Positions 22,679-30,237 of a stretch of 40,543 nt of DNA are shown piece after piece. Origin of the DNA: Spirochaetaceae bacterium (GTDB lineage Bacteria; Spirochaetota; Spirochaetia; DSM-27196; PWMO01); NCBI GenBank assembly GCA_007693325.1, contig REDW01000114.1, positions 1-40,543 on the forward strand, given 5' to 3'. Below the pieces are notes generated by a model. It saw only the letters and a list, made by a program, of their open reading frames with translations. It was not told the DNA's origin and did not search any database. Position numbers and translations under genes: made by a program. Position 1 is the stretch's first letter. Each line of letters begins with the position of its first letter.

Positions 22679-24796
22679 ATGGCGTCAGCGCTATCGCTGC
22701 GTAACACGCTCAAGGGCAAATCGCTGTTTCTCACCGACATGTTTGCACCCAATATGCTCTACGGCCTCACAATTCGCAGCGAGCATCCCCACGCACGCAT
22801 CATTGAAACCCACCTGCCCGACCTCCCGCGTGATGTCACCTATCTGCGCGCCGCAGACATACCGGGAGTCAACTACGTCGATGTGATGGGCGACGTTGCG
22901 CCGATTCTTGCTGAGCGCGAAACGTTCTACGTTGGCGAGCCGATCGGGCTTCTGGTTGGACCATCGCCGGCGCGCCTGCTCGAGATCTCGCGTATGATCC
23001 AGATAAGCTACGAAATCCAGCAGGCCGCTGTTGAACTGGACGATCTCGAGCACGCAACCATCGTACTGGAACGCAGCACCAGGCGGGGCAACATCGAAAA
23101 AGCGCTGCGCGGCTCAAGCCAGTTGGTCCAGGCGAGCTATCGTACCGGCGTTCAGGATCATCTCTACAGCGAAGCGGTTGGGGCATACGCGGTTTCCGGC
23201 GCCGCTGATTCAGTTACGGTTTTCTCACCCAGCCAGTGGCCACATCACGTGCGCAGCACCGTAGCTGCGGCTCTCGATCTGCCGCCGGAGGCGTGCCGGG
23301 TTCGATCAACCGAAATCGGCGTGTCACTCGATGGGAAGCTGTGGTATCCGTCGGTGGTGGCCGCACAGGCCGCACTGGCTTCTCTACACACCGGCAAGCC
23401 GGTGAAGCTGGTCTACACCCGTGAAGAGGATTTCCGCTTCAGTCCCAAGGGGCTCAGCGTTCTGGTTGAATGCACCACCGGCCTGGACGAAAACGGCAAT
23501 CTCAGCGCGGCCGACATACTCGCCACGGTTAACCTCGGAGCCTACCCGCTGTTTGTCGATGAGATCGTCACCAGAGTGGCAACCTCACTGGTATCTCACT
23601 ACCGTTGTGAAGCCTCGCGACTCTGCATCCGTGCGCTGCGTACCAACCTGCCACCGCTGAACGCCTGTGGAGGGCTCGGCACTTCGCACGGTGCGTTTGC
23701 GGTTGAGACTCACGTTTCGCGCTTGAGCGAGCTCAGCCAGACCTCACCGTTCGAATGGAAGAAGATCAACCTCTTACGCCGCGGGCAGGCCCCGCTGATC
23801 GGGGCGCCGCTGGCATCCGATTGCGATCACCACGATCTGCTCGGTCACGCCGCGGGTGCCAGCGACTACCAGCGCAAATACGCCGCTTTCGAACTGCAGA
23901 AGAAGCGCCGCGAGACGTTCAGCGACATGCTCGATCCACCGCGGGGTATCGGTATAGCCTTTGCCCACCAGGCGTCGGGTTTCAGCGGACGCTCTGAGGA
24001 GCTGGTGGGCTCTTCGATCCGGGTGCGTATTGAGAAAGACGGCAGCGCTGAGTTGCTCTGCGGCGCGGTCTCGGAAAGCGAAACGATCCGCGGTATCTGG
24101 AAAGACAATCTGTCCTCGGTGCTCAATGTCGCTGACGCGCATATTCGCTTCGCAGCCGCCGATACCGCGGTTTCCACCGACTGCGGTCCGACGGTGCTAT
24201 CGCGTAACATTGTTGTTATTCAGCGCACTATAGAGAGCGCCTGCAATGCCATCAAGCGGCAGAGATTCCGCGCGCCGCTGCCGCTGGAAGTCAGGCGGTC
24301 GTTTCGCCCGCCGCGCTCTGTTGACTGGAACGCCCGCGAGCTCAGCGGACAACCGCACGCGGTCCTGTCGTACGCTGCGGCGGTGGTTGAGGTTGAGGTG
24401 AATCCGATGACCTACCAGCCGTCGGTTCGCGGTGTCTGGCTGTCCGTAGACGCCGGCCGCATTCTGCATCGTGACGAGGCAACGCGGGTACTGGAGCGCG
24501 GGGTGTACGCCGCGCTTGCCTGGGCCGGCACCGAGGAGATCCTCTTTGCCAACGGCGGACTGGGCCGCAGCGATTACCACCACTACCAGCATTCGCGACT
24601 GGCAACCGTTGCTCCGGTGCATATTGATTTTCTGGGCGATAGCGAGAAGGCTCCCGCCAAGGGCCTGGGCGATCTTCCGATGGCCGTTATTCCGGCTGCC
24701 TTCGCCCTGGCGGTAACGCAGGCCACCGGACGGTATATCGACACTATCCCCTGCACCGCCGAGACTCTGCGCACCTACCTGGAGGAGGACCAATGA
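22679..24796 (+). CDS. Xanthine dehydrogenase-family large subunit with degenerate molybdenum site (705 aa)
   Basis: The overall fold follows the molybdopterin-binding subunit: LKGKSLFLTD (11-20), YVGEPIGLLVG (84-94), GVQDHLYSEAVGAYAV (157-172, with Glu165), TNLPP (322-326), and a C-terminal KGLGD. Key sites differ from active enzymes. The Gly-rich GGGFGGKE is replaced by IGVSLDGKLW (213-222). The FRGFGGPQ substrate-arginine segment reads ACGGLGTSHG, with Gly331 at the Arg position. The MGQG cofactor-glutamine segment reads CGAVSESETI (461-470). The catalytic Glu of VGEP is Asp665. It may bind a different cofactor or substrate, or be structural. It starts 2 bases after the aminotransferase and overlaps the 2Fe-2S gene by 4 bases. 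Confidence 0.82.
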   Translation: MASALSLRNTLKGKSLFLTDMFAPNMLYGLTIRSEHPHARIIETHLPDLPRDVTYLRAADIPGVNYVDVMGDVAPILAERETFYVGEPIGLLVGPSPARLLEISRMIQISYEIQQAAVELDDLEHATIVLERSTRRGNIEKALRGSSQLVQASYRTGVQDHLYSEAVGAYAVSGAADSVTVFSPSQWPHHVRSTVAAALDLPPEACRVRSTEIGVSLDGKLWYPSVVAAQAALASLHTGKPVKLVYTREEDFRFSPKGLSVLVECTTGLDENGNLSAADILATVNLGAYPLFVDEIVTRVATSLVSHYRCEASRLCIRALRTNLPPLNACGGLGTSHGAFAVETHVSRLSELSQTSPFEWKKINLLRRGQAPLIGAPLASDCDHHDLLGHAAGASDYQRKYAAFELQKKRRETFSDMLDPPRGIGIAFAHQASGFSGRSEELVGSSIRVRIEKDGSAELLCGAVSESETIRGIWKDNLSSVLNVADAHIRFAAADTAVSTDCGPTVLSRNIVVIQRTIESACNAIKRQRFRAPLPLEVRRSFRPPRSVDWNARELSGQPHAVLSYAAAVVEVEVNPMTYQPSVRGVWLSVDAGRILHRDEATRVLERGVYAALAWAGTEEILFANGGLGRSDYHHYQHSRLATVAPVHIDFLGDSEKAPAKGLGDLPMAVIPAAFALAVTQATGRYIDTIPCTAETLRTYLEEDQ

Positions 24797-25278
24797 GAGT
24801 CTCGTTCTTACTCAACGGTGACAAGACAACGCTCAACGTCCAACCCAATACGCGCCTGATTGAGGTTCTGCGCAAGGATCTGGCGCTGACCGGCGCCCGC
24901 CCCGGATGCCTCTACGGCACCTGTGGTTTCTGCGCAATTCTGCTCGACGGCGAATTGTCACTGTCGTGCATGATACCGGCATTCCGTGTCAACAACTGTG
25001 TAGTGACCACCATCGAGGGGTTCATGGAGACACGCGATTTCCGTGATATCGAGATTGGCTTCCACCGCGCCGGGTCGGTGCCGTGCAAGTTTTGCGCCTC
25101 CGCCAAGGTATTGACAACTCACTGGGCGATCACCAGTCACCCTACACCCGACAGTGACACCCTCAATCGCGCGGTCAATGCGGTACAGTGCCGCTGCACC
25201 AGTTACGCCAGATTCAGCAATGCGATCCGCTATTCCGCCGAAGTGCGAAGGAAACGCCTGCATGGCCGCAAGCGATAA
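24793..25278 (+). CDS. Xanthine dehydrogenase-family [2Fe-2S] subunit (161 aa)
   Basis: Electron-transfer subunit with two [2Fe-2S] clusters. The ferredoxin-type N-terminal cluster has Cys39-x4-Cys44-x2-Cys47-x11-Cys59 (GCLYGTCGFC...LSC). The helical second domain keeps its four cysteines: Cys98-x2-Cys101 and Cys133-x-Cys135 (VQCRCTSY). The usual QCGFCTPG around the second cluster, whose Gln touches the molybdopterin in active enzymes, is changed to VPCKFCASA, and CRCTGY to CRCTSY. So the cluster ligands are intact while cofactor-facing residues differ, in step with the altered large subunit. It overlaps the large-subunit gene by 4 bases and the FAD-subunit gene by 17. Electrons probably pass between the FAD protein and the large subunit. 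Confidence 0.88.
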   Translation: MRVSFLLNGDKTTLNVQPNTRLIEVLRKDLALTGARPGCLYGTCGFCAILLDGELSLSCMIPAFRVNNCVVTTIEGFMETRDFRDIEIGFHRAGSVPCKFCASAKVLTTHWAITSHPTPDSDTLNRAVNAVQCRCTSYARFSNAIRYSAEVRRKRLHGRKR

Positions 25279-26134
25279 GCGTACCCACGTCTACCTGCCC
25301 GAGACCCTGCCCGAGCTGCTGCAGCTCTATCGGCGCAAGCCGCTGGCCTCGATCTACGCCGGCGGCACCGACCTGCTGCGGGGCGTGACCAAGGCGGAGT
25401 TTGCGCTGCCGACTGAAGTGATATCGCTGCAGGAGATCGAGGAACTGCACCGCATATCGCGCACTGAACGCTATCTGGAGATCGGCGCTGCAGCCACGGT
25501 AGCGCGGATACTACAGATCGGTTCCAATATACTGCCCCCGGCGTTCTACGCGGCGCTGCACTCGATCGGTCCACCGGGACTCTTCTCGCTGGCTACGCTG
25601 GGCGGCAATATCTGCAGCGTAGACCATGTCTACTCGATAGCCCCTCTGTTAAGCATCATGGACGTGCGCTACGAAGTGCGGCGCCAGGGCCATACCCGTT
25701 GGGTACCCGCCAGCCGGTTTCGTGACGCCAACGGTGCACCTGCGCTCGCCGAAGGCGAGATCCTTACCCGCATCCGCTTGCCGCTGGAGCACTGGAACGT
25801 GCAGGTGTTTCGGCAACTGGGAACAATCCACCTGGAAAGCACCTCACCGCTTATCTTCTGTGCGCTGGGCAAGACCACCAAGGCGGTACTGGATGACTTT
25901 CGCCTCACGTTCTGCGGCAGCAGCCCGATCCTGTATCGCAACCGCGAACTGGAAGCCGAACTGGTGGGGCGCAAGCTGCCGTTGCCGGCGCGAGAGATCG
26001 ACGCTTTTCTGCACGGCGTGAGCCAGGGCATCGAGCGCACCGAAATGCCGCTGACCCCGCTGCAGTTGCACCGCGCCACCGGTTTGACGCGCGTGCTGCT
26101 GGCGCGCATGGGCCAGCCCGATTCGATCGACTAG
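25262..26134 (+). CDS. Xanthine dehydrogenase-family FAD-binding subunit (290 aa)
   Basis: CoxM/XdhB-type FAD-binding (PCMH-fold) subunit. The FAD motifs are clear: YAGGTDLL (residues 32-39) and LATLGGNICS (110-119), followed by the C-terminal domain (about 175-280) typical of the family. It would accept electrons from the 2Fe-2S subunit or deliver them to NAD or another acceptor. The ATG at 25262 is preceded by AAGGA and is 17 bases inside the previous gene; a longer in-frame ORF inside that gene (from 25154) lacks family sequence. With the two previous genes it completes a three-subunit complex in the order large, Fe-S, FAD. It is the last gene before a new promoter serving dnaE. Confidence 0.9.
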   Translation: MAASDKRTHVYLPETLPELLQLYRRKPLASIYAGGTDLLRGVTKAEFALPTEVISLQEIEELHRISRTERYLEIGAAATVARILQIGSNILPPAFYAALHSIGPPGLFSLATLGGNICSVDHVYSIAPLLSIMDVRYEVRRQGHTRWVPASRFRDANGAPALAEGEILTRIRLPLEHWNVQVFRQLGTIHLESTSPLIFCALGKTTKAVLDDFRLTFCGSSPILYRNRELEAELVGRKLPLPAREIDAFLHGVSQGIERTEMPLTPLQLHRATGLTRVLLARMGQPDSID

Positions 26135-26164
26135 CAACCGCACCGGCGGCAGGCGCGTTCTGAC

Positions 26165-26193
26165 TTTACAGCGGTAGCCATATTGATTATCAT
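26165..26193 (+). promoter_or_regulatory. Sigma-70-type promoter for dnaE
   Basis: TTTACA (26165-26170) and TATCAT (26188-26193) are each one base from consensus and are separated by exactly 17 bases. The start site would be near 26200, 14 bases before the dnaE GTG, again a very short leader. It marks the boundary between the LoaP operon and the replication/repair genes. Confidence 0.65.
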
Positions 26194-26213
26194 GCGCTGA
26201 AAAGAGAACCCCT

Positions 26214-29200
26214 GTGGCAGATTTTGCGCACCTCCATACGCATTCCGATTACAGCCTCCTGAAGGGCGCCGCCCCGGTTGCAGCGCTGGTCAGCCGCGCC
26301 CGGGAGCTGGGGATGAAGCACCTCGCGCTGACCGATGACGGTAATATGTTCGGCGCACTGGAGTTCTACAATCAGTGCAGGGACAACGGCATAAACCCGA
26401 TTGTGGGAATGGACGCCTACGTAGCGGCAAAGTCACGCACAATTCGCTCCAGCCACGACTCGGAGAACCGCGTTGATCGCCTTGTGTTGCTGGCAACCAA
26501 CCGGCAGGGGTACAAGAACCTGATAAAACTCAGTTCCGCCGGCTACACCGAAGGGTTCTACTACAAGCCGCGTATCGATCATGAGCTGCTGAGCCGTCAC
26601 AATCAGGGACTGATTGCCCTCAGCGGAACGCTGTCCGGTGAGGTGCCGCGCCTGCTGCGGCAGAATCGCTTTGAAGACGCCTGCAGTGCAGCGCTGCGCT
26701 ACCGCGATCTGTTTGGCGACCAGGGCTTCTTCCTCGAGCTTCAGGACCATGGCCTTCCCGAGCAACGGATTGTGAACCAGGGGTTGCTGCAACTGTCGCA
26801 GCAGACCGGTATTGCGCTGGTGGCCACCAACGACGTTCACTACGTGAAGCAAGCCGATGCAAACGCTCAGGATATCCTGATGTGCATCGGCACCAACAAG
26901 AAGAAGCATGACACCAACCGCTTCCGCTTCTCTTCTGACCAGTTCTACCTCAAGAGCGCTGAAGAAATGGAGCAGTTGTTTGCCCAGCTGCCGCACGCGA
27001 TCGAGAACAGCCTCGTCATAGCCGAGCGCTGCCGCCTCGAGATCGATCAGCCCGGGCCACGGTTTCCCGACTACCAGATTCCGCATCGGTTTGCCTCCCC
27101 GGACGACTACCTCAGGCATCTGGCCCGCTCCGGCATCCAGGCACGTTACCGCGATGTCAGCCAGGAAATAGCCGCGCGCACCGATTACGAGCTGCAGACC
27201 ATCATCGACATGGGCTTCACCGGTTACTTCCTGATCGTCTGGGACTTCATCAAGTTTGCCCGGGACAACGGCATTCCGGTAGGACCGGGCCGCGGCTCGG
27301 GCGCCGGCTCCATAGTTGCCTACGCGCTGGGCATCACCGATATCGATCCGCTGAAATACGGACTGCTGTTCGAACGTTTCCTCAACCCGGACCGTGTATC
27401 GATGCCGGATTTTGACATTGACTTCTGTTACGAGCGCCGTGGTGAAGTCATCGAATACGTGCACCAGAAATACGGCGCTGACCGTGTTGGGCAGATCATC
27501 ACATTCGGCACGCTCAAAGCCAAGGCGGTGATCCGCGATGTGGCACGCGTGCTTGACATCCCTTACGCTGAAGCCGATGCAATTGCCAAACTGGTTCCCG
27601 CCGGACCGAAGGTCGATCTAAGCGAGGCAATCGAGGGCGAAGCCGAGCTGCTGGCGCTGCGCCGGCGCGGCGGTGTCCACAGCGAACTACTGGAGGTCAG
27701 TCTCAAGCTCGAGGGGTTGCACCGTCACGCCTCAACTCACGCGGCCGGAATTGTCATCGGGCAACAGGAGCTGACCGAATACGTTCCCCTCTACCGCGAC
27801 CCCAAGACCGGCTCAATTTCAACCCAGTACACTATGGATCAGCTGGAGGACTGCGGTCTGGTCAAGATGGACTTCCTGGGCCTCAAGACGCTGACTCTGA
27901 TCGAGCACACCGCCGAGCTGGTGCGTAACGCGGGTATCGAACTGGATATGAACGCCGTTGCCGAGGATGACCCGGCGACGTTTGCTCTACTGGGCGAGGG
28001 CAAGAGCACCGCGGTGTTCCAATTCGAGAGTTCCGGCATGCAGAGCATCCTGGCAAAAGCTAAACCAGAGCGAATAGAGGACCTGATTGCGCTGAACGCT
28101 CTCTATCGGCCGGGTCCGATGGAAAACATCGACCAGTTTGTAGACTCCAAGAACGGCCGCATGCCGCTGCGTTATCCGCTTCCCGAACTGGAAGCGGTGC
28201 TGAAAGAGACCTACGGCGTGATTGTGTACCAGGAACAGGTAATGGAGATCGTCCGCATTGTCGGCGGGTTCTCGCTCGGTCAGGCCGATATTCTGCGGCG
28301 CGCGATGGGCAAGAAGAAAGAGTCCGAGATGGAGCAAATGAAGCAGCAGTTCATCGCAGGGGCGGTCGAACGTGGCTTCAGTGAGGCACAGGCTGAAAAC
28401 ATCTTCACGCTGCTGAAGCCGTTTGCCGGTTACGGATTCAACAAGTCTCACGCTGCCGCGTATTCGGTACTGGCGTATAAGACCGCCTATCTCAAGGCCA
28501 ACTACCCGGTGCCGTTCATGGCCGCCAACCTCACCAACGAAATCAACAATCCCAAGAACTTCGCCTGGTACATGGAAGAAGCCCGTTCTATGGGGATAGC
28601 TATCAAGCCGCCGGACGTCAATCTCAGCCAGAAGTACTTCTCGGTGCTGGACAACCAGATCATCTACGGTCTGATCGGCATCAAGAACGTGGGTTCGGCA
28701 GCGGTCGATGAGATGATCCGCGAACGCGGCCGGCACGGTGCGTTCAGCTCTTTTGAGGATTTCCTGGAACGCGTTGACCTCAAGACTGTCAACCGCAAGG
28801 TGGTTGAGGTGCTGATCCAGTCGGGAGCGTTTGACAGCCTTGATCCGCGCCGCGCAACGCTGTTTCACAACCTCGCCCGCTGCCTCGACATCGCCGCCGA
28901 TACCAGGCAACGCCGACTTACCGGTCAGGTGTCGCTGTTTGACCGGGACGATCACGCGCTGGCGTCGGTACTTGAAGAGGTGCCCGAATGGGAAACCGTA
29001 GAACGGTTGAACTACGAGAAGGACAACCTCGGTTTCTACTTTTCCGGCAATCCGCTGGATGACTACCGCAACATCTGGCAGCGTACCGTAACGCTCAATC
29101 TGGGCGACCCCAGCCAGGCGATCATCGACAGAAAGTACAATCTGCTGGGGCTGCTCAAGGCGCTGCGCGTAGTTCAGACCAGAAGCGGTGGTACAATGGC

Positions 29201-29624
29201 GTTTGCCATGATAGAAGACTACAACGGTTCGATGGAAGTTGTGTTCTTTGGTGACGCCTGGGAGCAGTGCAAAGAGCGGCTGCAGGAAAACAGCGTTGTG
29301 GCAATGATCGGCAAGCTCGAGTACCGTAAGCAGAAGCTCCAGATCGTTGTTCAGGAGCTGCGCGAGCCGCACGAGCTCGATGAAACCGATAGCGGTGAGG
29401 TCCATATTCGCCTCGACCAGCAACTCGAGGACTCCGAAGCGCTGATGCAGCTGCGCGCTTTTCTCTACGAACACGCCGGACACTGCCCGGTCTTTCTGCA
29501 TATTGGACACAACGGTGATGAGGCGGTGATTAGAGCTTCGGCCCAGTTGACCGTTTCATCGCGCAGCGAGGTACTGGAAGATATTCGCCGCTATCCGCAC
29601 GTGCGCGAAGTGTGGAAACAGTAG
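26214..29624 (+). CDS. dnaE: DNA polymerase III alpha subunit (1136 aa)
   Basis: Catalytic subunit of the replicative DNA polymerase. The N-terminal PHP domain opens with HLHTHSDYSLLKGA. The polymerase palm has PDFDID with catalytic Asp399 and Asp401. The third acidic residue is in VKMDFLGLKTLT. GPGRGSGAGSIVAYAL and FNKSHAAAYSVLAY are typical DnaE fingers motifs. The C terminus contains an OB-fold region (about 960-1060). The size is that of DnaE1-type enzymes. The start codon is GTG with only an AAGAGA-like ribosome site. It is followed after 10 bases by the YggT gene. Confidence 0.97.
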   Translation: MADFAHLHTHSDYSLLKGAAPVAALVSRARELGMKHLALTDDGNMFGALEFYNQCRDNGINPIVGMDAYVAAKSRTIRSSHDSENRVDRLVLLATNRQGYKNLIKLSSAGYTEGFYYKPRIDHELLSRHNQGLIALSGTLSGEVPRLLRQNRFEDACSAALRYRDLFGDQGFFLELQDHGLPEQRIVNQGLLQLSQQTGIALVATNDVHYVKQADANAQDILMCIGTNKKKHDTNRFRFSSDQFYLKSAEEMEQLFAQLPHAIENSLVIAERCRLEIDQPGPRFPDYQIPHRFASPDDYLRHLARSGIQARYRDVSQEIAARTDYELQTIIDMGFTGYFLIVWDFIKFARDNGIPVGPGRGSGAGSIVAYALGITDIDPLKYGLLFERFLNPDRVSMPDFDIDFCYERRGEVIEYVHQKYGADRVGQIITFGTLKAKAVIRDVARVLDIPYAEADAIAKLVPAGPKVDLSEAIEGEAELLALRRRGGVHSELLEVSLKLEGLHRHASTHAAGIVIGQQELTEYVPLYRDPKTGSISTQYTMDQLEDCGLVKMDFLGLKTLTLIEHTAELVRNAGIELDMNAVAEDDPATFALLGEGKSTAVFQFESSGMQSILAKAKPERIEDLIALNALYRPGPMENIDQFVDSKNGRMPLRYPLPELEAVLKETYGVIVYQEQVMEIVRIVGGFSLGQADILRRAMGKKKESEMEQMKQQFIAGAVERGFSEAQAENIFTLLKPFAGYGFNKSHAAAYSVLAYKTAYLKANYPVPFMAANLTNEINNPKNFAWYMEEARSMGIAIKPPDVNLSQKYFSVLDNQIIYGLIGIKNVGSAAVDEMIRERGRHGAFSSFEDFLERVDLKTVNRKVVEVLIQSGAFDSLDPRRATLFHNLARCLDIAADTRQRRLTGQVSLFDRDDHALASVLEEVPEWETVERLNYEKDNLGFYFSGNPLDDYRNIWQRTVTLNLGDPSQAIIDRKYNLLGLLKALRVVQTRSGGTMAFAMIEDYNGSMEVVFFGDAWEQCKERLQENSVVAMIGKLEYRKQKLQIVVQELREPHELDETDSGEVHIRLDQQLEDSEALMQLRAFLYEHAGHCPVFLHIGHNGDEAVIRASAQLTVSSRSEVLEDIRRYPHVREVWKQ

Positions 29625-29634
29625 GAGGCTTGAA

Positions 29635-30222
29635 ATGCTACAGTCGGTCATGCGCTTTGTCAGCGCACTCATCTCGATCTACATGCTCATTCTGCTGGTG
29701 CGGATCATAATGACGTGGTTTCAGACCTCATCGTACGGCCGCACGAGCGTCTATCTGCAGCGGTTAACTGATCCGTATCTCAACTTCTTCCGCCGCTTCC
29801 GCTTTATGCAGGTTGGCTACGTGGATTTTTCGCCGGTTCTGGCGCTGGTATCGCTTTCCATCCTGGCTGACATTGCCAATTCGATTGCCTTTGCCGGAAG
29901 AATCACGCTGGGGTTTGTCCTGGCGCGCCTGCTGGCCTCCCTGTGGTCCGCGGCGTCGTTCTTCTTCACGCTGTTCCTGATCATTGCCCTGGTGCGTCTG
30001 GTGGCAATGATGCTCAATATCAACAGCGCCGGGCGTCTGTGGATCACGCTGGATCGTATCCTGCAGCCGATGGCGCACGGGCTGGTGCGGCGTTTGGCGC
30101 GCGGAGACACAACGTACCAGCACGCGCTGATGCTCTTTGGTGCCGTTGTGCTGATCGGGCTGCTGGTCGGTAATCTGCTGATCGCACGCCTTGTTGCACT
30201 ACTGATCGAGCTGCCGTTCTAG
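29635..30222 (+). CDS. YggT-family integral membrane protein, two repeats (195 aa)
   Basis: YggT-fold membrane protein with an internal duplication. Residues about 1-85 and 95-190 each comprise a hydrophobic helix, an amphipathic stretch with a Trp/Phe and Pro motif (RLTDPYLNFFRRF and TLDRILQPMAHG), and a second hydrophobic helix. Family members occur near cell-division or osmotic-stress genes, but the molecular role is not established. AGGAGG precedes the ATG by 6 bases. It lies between dnaE and recG with small gaps (10 and 15 bases), so it is probably transcribed with them. Confidence 0.85.
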   Translation: MLQSVMRFVSALISIYMLILLVRIIMTWFQTSSYGRTSVYLQRLTDPYLNFFRRFRFMQVGYVDFSPVLALVSLSILADIANSIAFAGRITLGFVLARLLASLWSAASFFFTLFLIIALVRLVAMMLNINSAGRLWITLDRILQPMAHGLVRRLARGDTTYQHALMLFGAVVLIGLLVGNLLIARLVALLIELPF

Positions 30223-30237
30223 GCGGTAGCAGCGCAG

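Noticed and set aside
22679-26134. Calling the complex an active xanthine dehydrogenase (xdhABC)
   Set aside because: The molybdenum-site residues of the large subunit are missing or changed, and no xdhC or molybdopterin genes are in the window. The family name is kept without a function.
27987-29510. 507-codon minus-strand frame
   Set aside because: Antisense to the well-supported dnaE coding region. No family motif is seen, and such frames are common opposite GC-rich genes.
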